A DNA stretch of 64,000 nucleotides. It comes from Verrucomicrobiota bacterium (lineage in GTDB: Bacteria; Verrucomicrobiota; Verrucomicrobiia; CAIQCK01). Shown here one piece after another: positions 8,142 to 18,614 of this stretch (position 1 is its first letter; every line of letters starts with the position of its first letter). Below the pieces are notes generated by a model, which saw only the letters and a list, made by a program, of their open reading frames with translations, was not told where the DNA came from and made no database searches. Where the stretch lies: positions 186,001-250,000 of the forward strand of contig JACRJX010000015.1 of NCBI GenBank assembly GCA_016235595.1, given 5' to 3'. The translations under genes were made by a program, and so were the position numbers.

Positions 8142-10307
8142 CTAGACCAGCCCGTTCCACTTCCTCAGGGACCATTCGGTGATGATGAGGACGCAGAAGA
8201 AGGCGAACCACCACGGCGTGTCCCACAACTCCAATTCCAGCGACACTTTCTCACTGCGTTCAAGGAACTTCAATTCGTCCGCCAGGCGGTTTGCTTCGTT
8301 GAGGCGCAGGAACTTTCCGCCGGTGAGCGCCGCCATTTCCTTGAGCAAAGACTCGTTCATGGCCACCGCCTGCGTCTCCTGGGATGGGAGATCGCGCACG
8401 CCGAAGAGCGCGGCGGCCTGGCTGAGCTTTTGGGGCAGGGCGGGGACTTCGAGCCGCAGCGCGTATTCGGCGCGCGGCAGGTCGTTGATGGCGCAGCGAT
8501 AGAGACCGCCGCTGCCGGCAACATGTTCCATGCGGATGCGGCGGAGCGGCTTGTCGTATTGGAAGACGATGGCGGTCACCTCGCTGTCGTTGAGCGGCGA
8601 GAAGTCCGCGCCCAGCACGCGGGCTTCGACGCCGACGGGATCACCCTCGGCAAATTCGTCGCGCGACGTGCCGATCATCACATGCTCGTCGCGAGCGCTG
8701 AACGGCGAACGCGCAGCCCAGCGGATGATCTGGCCCCAAAAGCGGTGAAAGTTTTCGTCGGCGACCTTGAAGCGCCAGCGCCAGGTGTTGTCGCTGCCGA
8801 GGAAGAGCACCTTGCCAATGCCGTAGTATTGCGTAACCAGCAGCGGCGACACTGTCGTCGTGAGCAGCACGGTCGCGGCGGGTTTGATGCTGGCGACCGG
8901 CCACTGCCAGTAGAATGGCGGCAGTTCCGTCCAGAGCTTCTCGTTGGCGGCGGGATCGGGCACGAGGTGTGTGATGGGATGCTCGCGGCCGGCGGGGGAA
9001 AGTTGAAGGCGCAGTTCCTTGCCTTCGGTGGGTTCGGCGGCGGGCAGGACCGGCAACAGGTCTGCCAGCCGCTGGCCGCGCCAGGCGGCGGGCATGCCAC
9101 GGCGGCCGGCAATGGCGATGAGCGTGCCGCCATTGTCAGCGACGAAACTCTCCAGTTGTTGCTCGGCGGCTGGCGAGAGTTGGCCGGGCACAAGGTCGCC
9201 GAGGACGATGACGCTGTATTTGAACCACTCCTGCCGCGACGACGGCATCGGCGGATGGTTCGGCTCGGCCAGCAGGATGGTGGTGAGTTCGACCGGCTTG
9301 TCGCGCAGCAGGTCGTTCTTGAGGTAGCGGAACTCCCAGCGTGGCTGGCTCTCGATCAACAGAATCCGGAGTTTGTCCTTGAGGACCTGCACGCGGAACG
9401 AGCGCGCATTGTTCTCGGCGTTTGCCTCGCCGGGTTGCGGCGGAACCTCGGCGGTGAGCAACTGGCTGCCTTCACCCTGCGGCCGGAAACTGACGAGGGT
9501 TGTATCGCGCGACGGATCCGCGCCGGGCGTAACGTAAGATTCGCCGATGACCTTGCCATTTTGCAGAACGCGCACCGGCACGCGTTGGCCGCGGTAGCCG
9601 CTTGACGTCACTGCCACGGTCGCCGCGGCCTCATCGCCGGAGAAGACCAGTCCGCTGGAGGCCACCTCGGTGACGGCGATGTCCTTGGGCGGCGTGGCCG
9701 GGCCGATGCCGACGGTGAAGAGTTTCACCTGCCGGCCAGCGAGCTTGGCAGCCGCTTCCAACGGATTTGGGCCGCGATTGTGGCCGCCGTCGGAGACCAT
9801 GATGGCCGCGCCGACGCGCTCCGTCGCCAGATCCATCAGCGCGGTTACGGTGGGCCGTCCGAGATCGGTGGAGTTGCCGTCAGGTGCGGCCCAAGGCGCG
9901 TGCGGGTCGAACGTCGCGGCGCTGACGGCGATTCGGTAGGTGCGAAGTTGCGATATGCTCTGCAGTTTGCGCAGCAACTCGTCGTTGAAAACCTTGCGGA
10001 CCTGCTCGGCACGCGTCGGCCCGCGCGGGTCATCGCGGATGCCCATGCTGCGCGACTGGTCCACGAGCAGCAGGAGCGAATCCTTCGTTGTGCGGGTGAT
10101 CTGCGTGCTGATCACTGGCGCAAGCAAGGTGAGAAAGAGCATGACCACCAATGCAATGCGCAGCGCCGTGAGCAGCAGGCCGATGCGAGCCGGGACCTGT
10201 TTGCGCTCGCGCCGGTAAAGCCACGCAAGCAGCGCGCCAACGGTGACGAGCAGCGGCACGACGAGCCACCACGGCCAGGGGTTGGCAAAGATGAGTGTGG
10301 CGATCAT
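8142..10307 (-). CDS. Membrane-anchored vWA / glutamine-amidotransferase-like protein (Bat-type operon)
   Basis: The 721-residue protein begins with two transmembrane segments (about residues 10-31 and 42-66). A von Willebrand A-like domain with a DxSxS-type MIDAS core (DQSRS, residues 83-87) follows, then a class-I glutamine-amidotransferase-like fold (around LRILLIESQPRWEFR), and one C-terminal transmembrane helix. This architecture is common in PVC MoxR operons; it probably assembles a cell-surface or membrane complex, and no enzymatic role is proven. ATG 10307 overlaps the stop of the preceding gene by 4 bp (ATGA), indicating translational coupling. The longer upstream frame is rejected because it lies within the preceding gene. 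Confidence 0.85.
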   Translation of the reverse strand: MIATLIFANPWPWWLVVPLLVTVGALLAWLYRRERKQVPARIGLLLTALRIALVVMLFLTLLAPVISTQITRTTKDSLLLLVDQSRSMGIRDDPRGPTRAEQVRKVFNDELLRKLQSISQLRTYRIAVSAATFDPHAPWAAPDGNSTDLGRPTVTALMDLATERVGAAIMVSDGGHNRGPNPLEAAAKLAGRQVKLFTVGIGPATPPKDIAVTEVASSGLVFSGDEAAATVAVTSSGYRGQRVPVRVLQNGKVIGESYVTPGADPSRDTTLVSFRPQGEGSQLLTAEVPPQPGEANAENNARSFRVQVLKDKLRILLIESQPRWEFRYLKNDLLRDKPVELTTILLAEPNHPPMPSSRQEWFKYSVIVLGDLVPGQLSPAAEQQLESFVADNGGTLIAIAGRRGMPAAWRGQRLADLLPVLPAAEPTEGKELRLQLSPAGREHPITHLVPDPAANEKLWTELPPFYWQWPVASIKPAATVLLTTTVSPLLVTQYYGIGKVLFLGSDNTWRWRFKVADENFHRFWGQIIRWAARSPFSARDEHVMIGTSRDEFAEGDPVGVEARVLGADFSPLNDSEVTAIVFQYDKPLRRIRMEHVAGSGGLYRCAINDLPRAEYALRLEVPALPQKLSQAAALFGVRDLPSQETQAVAMNESLLKEMAALTGGKFLRLNEANRLADELKFLERSEKVSLELELWDTPWWFAFFCVLIITEWSLRKWNGLV

Positions 10308-12334
10308 CGGTTCATCACCATTTTCGGCGCAGCCGCTTCGGAGGGCGCGCGCCGGGCGCTCCAGAGCGAGGTCAGCAGCGTTTCGACCACGGCCAGCAAC
10401 AACGCGAGCGCGACCAGTTCGCGCCAGAGTTGCATGCCGAACCGTTCCTTGCTGATGCGCGATGGCAGCTCGCGCCAGTTGTCGGGGAATGTTGCGTCGA
10501 GCCATCGCGCGATCGAATCGCGTTGGGTGGGGGAGATGGGCATGAGGTCGGACTCGGTGGCGTCGAGGTTGACGGCGAGAGCGCGGCCGGCGCTGGCGAA
10601 GACGCCCGGCTCATCGGTCTTGATGTTGTTTGCGGGGGGTGGCTCGCCGACGAGAAGATTGCGCGATGCCTGCGTGGGAATGGCGAGCTCGTAGATCATC
10701 TCATGGACGAGCGGCACGAAAACGGGATGAATCGGCAGGTCGCTCCAACTGTTATCCAGCGGCAGGGCCGTCTGCAACACGCGGCCGTCACCGAGGCGGC
10801 GGGAGATCAACAGCGGGTCGCCGTTGGCCAGTGTCGCGAGCGTGAACGTGCCCGCGCCGGGGTTCAGCCGCCACCAGGACTGCACCTGTGCCTGCGTCAG
10901 CTCTGCCAGTTCGGGCCGCCAGGTCGCATTGGCGGAGACCCGGTTGGGCGCGTTCGGTTGTGCGCGCACGACGGAGAGAAGTTTGGCTGGCAACAGGTAT
11001 CGGCCTTCCTGGAAGAGCGCGTGGTTGTAGTCGGCGGCTTCGGCGAGGCTGCCGGGCGCGACAAGCAGGCCGCGGCCGGAGGCGACGAACTGCTCCAGTT
11101 TTTCGGCGAGCGCGCGGTCCACGCGGGCGACGTTGGCGAGCACGAGCACGCGGTAGCGCGAAAGGTCGGCGGACGCCAACGCGTGGGCGTCCATCACCAC
11201 CGGCTTGACGACGCCCTCGTCGCTCGGCTGGAGCGCGGCGGCGAGAAAGCCGCTGCCGCTGCGGAACGCGTTCGGCGAGGGCGATCCGTCGGCGATGAGC
11301 ACGGGCAGCGTTTCCACCGCGTCGAGCGCAAGGTAACGGCGGTTGTCGAGCGGCAGCGCGTCGGCGCCGATGTCGAGCGCGACGCGGTGCGGACCGGGTT
11401 CGGGAAACTGGATGTTGAATGTGACGGCGGCGGTGTCGCCTGACTCAATGTGCGCATCCTTTGCCGCCTTCTGGATGCCGTCAATGCTAAGCGTGGCCGA
11501 GATGTCGCCTGCGGCGCTGCTGTGGTTGGCGACGCGGGCGGTGAGGCGCGCGGTGCTGGAGGCGGCGACGATGCGGGGTTGGACGTTGAGGTCCACGACG
11601 GCGAAGTTGGGCCGATCAGCGGCGGCGACAGCCAGCACACGGACGGTCGGCTTCGGTTGACGCTTGGCGAACACAGCGGCCACGCGCTCCCAATCGCCCG
11701 TGCGGTCGGTGCTCCAGCCGCGAGCGGCGCCATCGGTGATGAAGTAAACCTCATGGTTGGGATTGCGGAGCTTCGGCAACTGCACGGCGATTTCCTCCGC
11801 GGCGCGCAGCATGTTGGCGGGTCGCGGCTGTGGCTGAAGCTGGACGATGGCTTGCTTGGTCCGCTGCAACTCGAAGCTCGGGTCGGACGAAAGGGGGCGG
11901 GCCGTGTCGCTCGCGATGATCACCGAAACGGTGTCGCCCTGCCGGAGCGTATCAATCAGGCTGAGCGCGGTGCGGCGGATGTTTTCGAAGTCGCTCGTCT
12001 CGCCGCTGGTGTGGGTGGTGCTGAACGAATTGTCGAGCACGAGCACGAGATCGGTGCGCGAGTGGCCGAGGTAGGCGGTGAACGCAGTTTTCACCAGCGG
12101 TCGGGCCAGCGCCAGCGCGAGGAACGCAAGGATGAAGATGCGCACGAGCATCAGCAACCAGTGCTGGAAGCGGAGACGGCGCGTGGCCTTCGCGAGCGAC
12201 TGCCGCAGAAACATCATCGCCCCCCACGGCACGATGCGGAACCGCTGCCGGTTCAGCAAATGCAGGATGATCGGCGCGGCAATCGCAGCCAGACCGGCCA
12301 GCATCAGGGGGTTGAGGAATGAGATGGGTGACAT
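10304..12334 (-). CDS. BatA-like N-terminal domain and vWA-domain membrane protein
   Basis: The N-terminus (FLNPLMLAGLAAIAAPIILH, then LLNRQRFRIVPWGAMMFL) matches the BatA/aerotolerance N-terminal domain, with a first membrane segment and a second at about 58-80. A vWA domain with MIDAS motif DNSFS (101-105) follows, then CARDB-like beta-rich and GATase-like regions and a C-terminal transmembrane helix near WRELVALALLLAVVETLL. Start ATG 12334 lies 17 bp after the preceding small gene; the upstream frame extension would overlap that gene. Its relatives occur next to MoxR ATPases and DUF58 proteins, as here. The role is probably in envelope stress or complex assembly. Confidence 0.85.
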   Translation of the reverse strand: MSPISFLNPLMLAGLAAIAAPIILHLLNRQRFRIVPWGAMMFLRQSLAKATRRLRFQHWLLMLVRIFILAFLALALARPLVKTAFTAYLGHSRTDLVLVLDNSFSTTHTSGETSDFENIRRTALSLIDTLRQGDTVSVIIASDTARPLSSDPSFELQRTKQAIVQLQPQPRPANMLRAAEEIAVQLPKLRNPNHEVYFITDGAARGWSTDRTGDWERVAAVFAKRQPKPTVRVLAVAAADRPNFAVVDLNVQPRIVAASSTARLTARVANHSSAAGDISATLSIDGIQKAAKDAHIESGDTAAVTFNIQFPEPGPHRVALDIGADALPLDNRRYLALDAVETLPVLIADGSPSPNAFRSGSGFLAAALQPSDEGVVKPVVMDAHALASADLSRYRVLVLANVARVDRALAEKLEQFVASGRGLLVAPGSLAEAADYNHALFQEGRYLLPAKLLSVVRAQPNAPNRVSANATWRPELAELTQAQVQSWWRLNPGAGTFTLATLANGDPLLISRRLGDGRVLQTALPLDNSWSDLPIHPVFVPLVHEMIYELAIPTQASRNLLVGEPPPANNIKTDEPGVFASAGRALAVNLDATESDLMPISPTQRDSIARWLDATFPDNWRELPSRISKERFGMQLWRELVALALLLAVVETLLTSLWSARRAPSEAAAPKMVMNR

Positions 12335-12351
12335 GGCAGCATCAACGAATC

Positions 12352-12648
12352 TCAGAACACGAAGAAGGCCCAGATCAAGCCCGCCAGCCATGTCAGCATC
12401 GCGAAGTCACCCATCCGGCGCCGCACCGCATAGAATACCGGCGCACAGAAGAGAAGCAGCCAGAATGACGATAAGTGCATCACCAACAGCCAGAACAAAT
12501 ACTTGCTGCGGGGATGGATGGGGAACAACGGCGGACGATCCCAGCCGGCGGCCGTGATCCAGGCAATGCTGCAGGCGAGGAACGAAGTTTCCAAGGCGAT
12601 GAAGAGGATGGTGATCACCTTGGAGTGTTTTTTCAGAAATGCTTCCAT
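12352..12648 (-). CDS. Small membrane protein of the MoxR/Bat operon
   Basis: This 98-residue protein has about three hydrophobic segments (residues 11-32, 47-74 and 80-98) and ends in the very hydrophobic GLIWAFFVF. It lies in line between the DUF58 gene (21 bp gap) and the BatA-like gene (17 bp gap), so it is almost certainly cotranscribed. I recognise no domain. By position it may be a membrane partner of the vWA proteins. Confidence 0.7.
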   Translation of the reverse strand: MEAFLKKHSKVITILFIALETSFLACSIAWITAAGWDRPPLFPIHPRSKYLFWLLVMHLSSFWLLLFCAPVFYAVRRRMGDFAMLTWLAGLIWAFFVF

Positions 12649-12669
12649 GATCGTAAACTCGGTTGGGGG

Positions 12670-13608
12670 TTATCTCAGTTCCATCCGCCGCGCGAGATAG
12701 GCGGCCAGCGTGGCGTCGAATGGCTCGTGAGTGCGCATCGGCACATAATCAATCCGGAACTGCCAGCAGATGCGGCGGACGCGCTCGATGAAGGCGTTGA
12801 CCTGCGCCAGATACTCGTCGCGCAACTGGCGCGGCTCGATCATCAGCCGGGTGCCGGCGATTTCCATATCCTCGAACTGCGTGAGTTGCTGGAAGGGGAA
12901 CGTCAGCTCGTCGTCGTCAAGGATGTGGAAGACGATGACCTCGTGTTTTTTGTGGCGGAAATGCTGAAGCGCGTTGGCGAGCTGCTCTGGATCGTCGAAG
13001 AGGTCGCTGAAGATGATGATCAGGCCGCGTTTGCGGAACCGTTCGGCGAGGTCGTGGAAGATGGCGCTGAGGTTGGTGTCGGCGCCGGGCTGCGTGCGAT
13101 CGAGTTCTTCGAAGATGCCGCGGAGGTGGGCGGCCTTGGCGCGCGGCGGGATGTAACGTCGCACGCGGCTGTCGAACGTGACGAGCCCGACGGCGTCGCG
13201 CTGTTGAAGCATGAGGTAGCTGAGCGCGGCGGCGGCGCAGCTCGCGTAACGGAATTTGGTGGGGCGGGGCGGTTGCGCGCTGAGGCCGCGACCGCGCTCT
13301 GCGGGGCCGGCGTAGTTCATCGAGCCGCTGGCATCCACGAGCAGGTAGGCGCGGAGGTTGGTTTCTTCCTCGTATTGCTTGATGAAGAAACGGTCGGACT
13401 TGCCGAAGAGTTTCCAGTCAATGTCGCGGATATTGTCGCCGACGACGTATTGGCGATGCTCGGCGAACTCGACACTGAAGCCCTTGTGCGGCGACTTGTG
13501 GAGGCCGCTGATGAAGCCTTCGACGACCAACCGCGCGACGATTTCGAGGCGCGAGAGCTTGGCGAGCGCGGCAGGATCGAGTCTGGTTGGCGAGTCGGCG
13601 GTGGTCAT
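12670..13608 (-). CDS. DUF58 domain protein, vWA-like MoxR partner
   Basis: This 312-residue soluble protein carries the DUF58 hallmark DNIRDIDWKLFGKSDRFFIK (about residues 58-77). A vWA-like MIDAS motif DASGS follows at 92-96, and the rest of the domain continues with IIIFSDLFDD. DUF58 proteins are normally encoded directly after MoxR AAA+ ATPases and are thought to be their client or adaptor. Start ATG 13608 is chosen because the frame upstream overlaps the MoxR gene and loses similarity to the family. The gap to MoxR is 50 bp. Confidence 0.9.
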   Translation of the reverse strand: MTTADSPTRLDPAALAKLSRLEIVARLVVEGFISGLHKSPHKGFSVEFAEHRQYVVGDNIRDIDWKLFGKSDRFFIKQYEEETNLRAYLLVDASGSMNYAGPAERGRGLSAQPPRPTKFRYASCAAAALSYLMLQQRDAVGLVTFDSRVRRYIPPRAKAAHLRGIFEELDRTQPGADTNLSAIFHDLAERFRKRGLIIIFSDLFDDPEQLANALQHFRHKKHEVIVFHILDDDELTFPFQQLTQFEDMEIAGTRLMIEPRQLRDEYLAQVNAFIERVRRICWQFRIDYVPMRTHEPFDATLAAYLARRMELR

Positions 13609-13658
13609 GGCGTATTGCGTACTGCGTAATCGAAATGAGGAATACGCAATACGAAGCT

Positions 13659-14686
<1,028 letters not shown>

Positions 14687-14690
<4 letters not shown>

Positions 14691-15421
14691 GGTTTGGGTT
14701 TGGCGGCGGCTTGAATGGTGATGGTGACCAGGGTGCCCGGCTTGGGACAGACCTTGTCGTTGACGTTGTAAATGTAGTCGTTGGTGCCTTCGACCAGCGA
14801 GTTGTCCATGATGGCATCGGGATGGTGCATCGTGACGATGAGATCGCCGAGCACATCGCCCATGTAGCGTCCGTCGAAGAGGCGCGAGCCGACGAAGACC
14901 CAGAAGTGTTCCTTCATCGGCTTCTTGGTCTGCTCGTCGAAGAGAAGCTCCTCGACGCGGACGTGCTTCTTGGCATGCGTCTTCGGGTCTTCGTAGTCCA
15001 CGTAGACCACCACCGGGTCGCCGCTGGGCGCTTTGTTGCTGCCGACGACTTCGGCGGGCTTGCCGGGATTGAGGCCGAGCGCCAGCAGCGCCACTTGGAA
15101 ATGAAACGGCCGCACCGGCGCGACGAGCAGCGACTCGTAACCGCGACCGCGCGGTGAGGCGATGAGCACCTCGATGTTCCGCTCCCACGTTGCGATGACG
15201 CCGGGCATGACGATCTGGCGCTTGGCCGGGTCGAGCGTCATGACGCCGATGCGAACCTTGCCGTCGGCGAGCTTCTCGATCTTCGGCTTGGGCGGATTCT
15301 TGCCGAGGTCCAGGTCCTCGGTCTTGAGATAGTGGTCGAGGTCGGCGGGCATCGGCAGCGAGTCGGCGGCCAGCGCAACGCCGCTTGCCAGACAGAAAGC
15401 GAGCAGAGTGTGTCGTGTCAT
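14687..15421 (-). CDS. Secreted YdjY-domain protein
   Basis: A short signal peptide ([19 protein letters not shown]) precedes a region resembling the YdjY domain: [20 protein letters not shown], then [19 protein letters not shown] and [10 protein letters not shown]. YdjY-type proteins are common, uncharacterised periplasmic proteins of planctomycetes and verrucomicrobia. An ATG eight codons upstream (15445) exists but makes a worse signal peptide. The gene overlaps the MoxR start by 4 bp, tying the secreted protein to the MoxR complex genes. Function is unknown. Confidence 0.75.
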
Positions 15422-15454
15422 AAGATTGAAGGCCGCCGGGATCACCGGCAGCGG

Positions 15455-16585
15455 TTACTTGCCACGCGCGGCTTCCAATGCCAGCACCGCGTATGAGGTC
15501 ACCAGCACGGGGTCGGATTCTTCCCAACGTCCGGATTTGTTGACCCAAAAACTGCCGTCGCGCTGCATCGTTAGCAGCGCCTCCGTCATCTCTTTGCGCC
15601 AGTCGTGCGCGACGCCTTTGTCGTCGGTGATCGTCGTTTCGCCAAACGCGTCGAGGGCTTTGGCCATCGCGTGCAGGTAATAAAAATGCCCTTGCTCGCC
15701 CATGCCGGGGTTCTCTTTGAACGTCCAATGGCTGCGAATCCAGCCGAGCGCGGCCTGGGTGCGCTTGTCGTCCTTGCCCAGCTTCGCGTAGAGCAGGCTC
15801 TTGAAACCGGCGTAGGTCATCGAACCGTAGGAACGGAAGCTCACCCGGTTGTTCGTGTTGGTCACTGACGGCCCGCGCGTCTCCGTGGGCGCGTAGTAGA
15901 AACCGCCGGCGTCCGCGGCTGCGGTCGAGGCGTTGGTGTTCACCGACGGCAGGTTCTGGCAGCGCGCGAGAAACGCCAGCGCCTTCTCCCAGTGCAACTG
16001 CGACTCCTTCCGCTCCGTGTCGCTGGCCTTGAGCGCCTGAATCTGCTCCGACATGTGCAGCGCTTCCAGGGCGAATGCCGTGTTCGACAAATCGGGCCGC
16101 TGGCTGCGGCCGTAGCCAATGCCGCCGTAGCGCGGATCGTCCTTCGACGTGCCTTCCGTTTCGTCAAATTGCGAGTGCAACAGATACGCGCGGGCGTTGC
16201 GAATCACCTCCGTGTGCTCCGGGCGGTTCGCGGCAACCAGCGCCATCAGGCAGATGGATGTGGAGTAGTTGGGGTAGGGGTCCATCGGCGGACCGCCGTA
16301 GATCGTGCCGTCCGGCTTGACGTTGGAGAGGATGAACTTGAGTCCGCCGGCGATGCGCTTCTCATACTCGGGCGTCAAGCCGCTGGGCGCGCGGAGATAC
16401 GCGAGAGTCACCAGCCCCGTGATGCCCGGGTGTTTCCGCCATGAGCCGTCCGGTTGCTGCTGCTGGCCGAGAAACTCAAGCCCGCGGGCGATGGCGCGGT
16501 CGCTTTCCTGGCGGACCGAGATGTCCAGCGCCGTGGCCACCGCCACGCTGCCGAGCAACGCAACCACGAGTGGAAACTGTTTCAT
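15455..16585 (-). CDS. Secreted prenyltransferase/squalene-cyclase-type alpha/alpha-barrel repeat protein
   Basis: A signal peptide (about residues 1-19) is followed by repeated helical motifs typical of the terpenoid-cyclase/prenyltransferase toroid: [34 protein letters not shown] and [12 protein letters not shown], the QW-like signature. The protein is only 376 residues, about half of a real squalene-hopene cyclase, and I see no cyclase DxDD motif, so it is unlikely to be a triterpene cyclase. It heads the MoxR-DUF58-vWA operon, 33 bp before the YdjY-like gene. A scaffold or binding role at the cell surface is plausible. Confidence 0.8.
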   Translation of the reverse strand: MKQFPLVVALLGSVAVATALDISVRQESDRAIARGLEFLGQQQQPDGSWRKHPGITGLVTLAYLRAPSGLTPEYEKRIAGGLKFILSNVKPDGTIYGGPPMDPYPNYSTSICLMALVAANRPEHTEVIRNARAYLLHSQFDETEGTSKDDPRYGGIGYGRSQRPDLSNTAFALEALHMSEQIQALKASDTERKESQLHWEKALAFLARCQNLPSVNTNASTAAADAGGFYYAPTETRGPSVTNTNNRVSFRSYGSMTYAGFKSLLYAKLGKDDKRTQAALGWIRSHWTFKENPGMGEQGHFYYLHAMAKALDAFGETTITDDKGVAHDWRKEMTEALLTMQRDGSFWVNKSGRWEESDPVLVTSYAVLALEAARGK

Positions 16586-16672
16586 CGCCCCTCACGCTAG
16601 GTGAGCCGCACCGCGAAGTCAATCCGACTCACGAACAGGTACTGCGTCAGTTTGAAAAAATGCTGGCATGAC

Positions 16673-16743
16673 GTTGGAGTTCAAGCTTTAGCTTGTCGGC
16701 GGCTTCCCAAGGAGAAGGGACACGCTAAAGCGTGAACTCCAAC
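16673..16743. repeat. Imperfect inverted repeat (palindromic interspersed element)
   Basis: GTTGGAGTTCAAGCTTTAGC at 16673 is mirrored by GCTAAAGCGTGAACTCCAAC ending at 16743, with one mismatch in 20, around a loop of roughly 30 bp. It lies between the operon head at 16585 and the converging end of the propeller gene. The form suggests a mobile REP- or MITE-like element rather than a simple terminator, since there is no T-tract. Confidence 0.75.
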
Positions 16744-16815
16744 ACAACCCGGAGTGATCACCGCCCCAGAGTCTGTTGTGCTGCAAACTGACCTACTGCC
16801 CGCAAACACTCACGG

Positions 16816-17700
16816 CTATCGTTCGCCAGCCATCGCCTTGCCGCTGGCGTCCAGTTTCTGCACGGCCATCATTGTGCCGGCGAGCTTCGGGTCGCTCAAG
16901 CGCCAGACGAGCATCTTCTCGCGTGTGATCTCCAGCAGGCCGGTGCCTTCGCCCTTCTCATACGCGCGATAGCAGCCCGTGACGATGTTCCCGTTCGACA
17001 GCAGATGCAGACCGGTCATGTTCGTGATCTTCACGCCGGCGATGTCGGTGTTGGCGAACTCCCACACGACCTTGCCGGCGGCGTCAAACTCGATGAGCTT
17101 GCCCAGCGACGAGACCAGCGTCGTTCCCTTCCCGGTGCGAACGGCGGCGAAGGCGATGTTGGGCGTCTTCAGCTCCAGCACCACGTCGCCCTTGGGCGTG
17201 TATTCCTTCACCACGTGCGCGCCGGAATGGCAGACCAGGTAATGGCCGTTGGCGAGCTTGCGGACCATCCGCATGTTGTGATGCCCGCCGACCGTAGCCG
17301 GCTGGGTCTGCAACTCAAACACCACCTTGCCGGCAGGGTTCACCTCCAGCACCTTGCCAGTGGAGTTCTCGCCGATGAGCGTCAGGCCGTTATCGAGCCG
17401 CTGGCAGGAAAAGGTGCCGCCGCCCTTCTGCTCGGCGGCCTTGTATTGGAAGACGACCTTGTGGTCGGGAGTGACCTCCGTCACCGTCGCGCCGTCGGCG
17501 AAGAGGACGTTGCCGTTCGGCAGCATCCACGCGTCGTGCGTGAGCGCTGTTGGATGCTCCCAAGCCACCGCGCCGTCCGCGGCGAGGATCATCACCCTCC
17601 GGTCGCCCGCCGCGAGCAACTTGCCGCCGACCTCGCCGGAAATACCGGCCGCGCTGCAAACAGCCGCCGACAACAGAAAAGCCATCAAGTGTTTCATCAT
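16816..17700 (-). CDS. Secreted beta-propeller protein (PQQ/arylsulfotransferase-like blades)
   Basis: An N-terminal signal peptide (MMKHLMAFLLSAAVCSAA) is followed by repeated blade motifs such as GKVVFELQ, LANGHYLVC, GDVVLELK, GKVVWEFA and LSNGNIV. These are characteristic of PQQ-like or arylsulfotransferase-like propellers. No catalytic residues can be assigned, so the role (binding or enzymatic) is open. ATG 17700 is preferred over a TTG six bases upstream. The ATG directly abuts the end of the attC-like element at 17701-17760. Confidence 0.75.
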   Translation of the reverse strand: MMKHLMAFLLSAAVCSAAGISGEVGGKLLAAGDRRVMILAADGAVAWEHPTALTHDAWMLPNGNVLFADGATVTEVTPDHKVVFQYKAAEQKGGGTFSCQRLDNGLTLIGENSTGKVLEVNPAGKVVFELQTQPATVGGHHNMRMVRKLANGHYLVCHSGAHVVKEYTPKGDVVLELKTPNIAFAAVRTGKGTTLVSSLGKLIEFDAAGKVVWEFANTDIAGVKITNMTGLHLLSNGNIVTGCYRAYEKGEGTGLLEITREKMLVWRLSDPKLAGTMMAVQKLDASGKAMAGER

Positions 17701-17760
17701 TCCCAACCGTTATCGGATTCCGCGAGAAAACGCCAGCCCTCACCATCGCGCTGGTTAGAC
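17701..17760 (-). other. attC-like site (weak) overlapping the end of the membrane-protein gene
   Basis: On the minus strand GTCTAAC (17760-17754, matching RYYYAAC) contains the TAA stop of the upstream gene. Sixty bases from its start, GTTGGGA (17707-17701) nearly matches GTTRRRY. A stop codon inside the R'' box is typical of integron gene cassettes. The last base of the R' box deviates and the inner L boxes are not clear, so this is a degenerate candidate only. Confidence 0.35.
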
Positions 17761-18525
17761 GACTCGTCTTTTCCAGCACACAAACTTCGCATTGGATGTC
17801 GATCCCATCGCTTTGATGACAGCCTCGTTGTCAAAGGTCGGTAACTGCTGTAATCGCCGCAACAACTTGTCGAAACCATCGGAGAATTGAGGGACAACAC
17901 AACCAGGCTTGCCATCGGCGGCAATCAATAGAAAAAACACATCTTCCTCGAAAGGACCTTTGTCTGTAGTGAGGATGCTGACCTCATGAAGATCGGCCCA
18001 ACGTATCGTCTCCGTGACACCATTGCACCGAACATGCCTGACAGCGTCATCTGTGAAGCTCACGTTGTCTATATGGTCGCCGGTGATCGGCGTGATCTGA
18101 GCGGCTTCGGTTTCAGGATGCGGTTCTCGGAGTCTAAATCTGCCAAAAATTGCGTACCATAAACTCGGCAGACCAATAATCACAAAGCCGAGCAAGGCAT
18201 TACGTGGTGAAACTGCAGTGCGACTTTCGAACAACCTGAAAGACTTGTTGGTGAAATAAAACTGGTCGACGAGATAGGTTGCATAGCCAACGAATGCAAG
18301 ACCAGCGACGCTTCGAAATGCCCACCGGCCGATGCGCGCTGGCAACCAGAAGCCTGCTAGCAACGCGACGCACATGAACTCCATGCCGGCAATGAGCACG
18401 GCAACCTTCGATGTCCACTCCCCGACAAGTAAGGGCATCACAATAGCGAGAAGTAAGATAAACGGACTCAGTGCCAATCGGACGAACCGGCTGCCTCCGA
18501 AAAGTGTTTCACCAAATCCGCTCAT
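17755..18525 (-). CDS. Hypothetical membrane protein with conserved C-terminal domain
   Basis: The 256-residue protein has four to five hydrophobic segments in its N-terminal half. A soluble C-terminal region follows with the sequence WADLHEVSILTTDKGPFEED and the ending DNEAVIKAMGSTSNAKFVCW, which I associate with a widespread uncharacterised bacterial family. ATG 18525 lies 10 nt after the attC-like site; a frame extension to 18582 would read through that site. The stop TAA lies inside another attC-like core. Base composition is visibly lower in GC than in surrounding genes, suggesting transfer, possibly as an integron cassette. Confidence 0.65.
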   Translation of the reverse strand: MSGFGETLFGGSRFVRLALSPFILLLAIVMPLLVGEWTSKVAVLIAGMEFMCVALLAGFWLPARIGRWAFRSVAGLAFVGYATYLVDQFYFTNKSFRLFESRTAVSPRNALLGFVIIGLPSLWYAIFGRFRLREPHPETEAAQITPITGDHIDNVSFTDDAVRHVRCNGVTETIRWADLHEVSILTTDKGPFEEDVFFLLIAADGKPGCVVPQFSDGFDKLLRRLQQLPTFDNEAVIKAMGSTSNAKFVCWKRRVV

Positions 18526-18535
18526 GATGTGTGAC

Positions 18536-18614
18536 GTCCAACGCCGAGACCCAGTCGCATGTGTCTGCGGAACGGTCGGCATTCAAGGCTGTTGGCTCCA
18601 GCAATGTGTTAGGC
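18536..18614 (-). other. attC-like recombination site of a putative integron cassette
   Basis: Reading the minus strand, R'' box GCCTAAC (18614-18608) is followed by a segment containing GCTGGAGCCAACAGCC. The 79-bp unit ends in R' box GTTGGAC (18542-18536). Both boxes match the RYYYAAC / GTTRRRY consensus, and internal GCCGA and TCGGC can pair. The stop TAA of the NTF2-like gene lies within the R'' box and the next gene starts 10 nt after R', as in real cassettes. No integrase gene is in the window. Confidence 0.55.

Noticed and set aside
14691..15728. Long N-terminal extension of the MoxR frame
   Set aside because: The extension overlaps two well-supported genes (YdjY-like and repeat protein). 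It is Arg/Gly-rich shadow sequence, and MoxR family members start near 14690.
15455..16585. Squalene-hopene cyclase
   Set aside because: The toroid repeat motif is present, but the protein is about half the length of a cyclase, is secreted, and lacks a visible DxDD catalytic motif.
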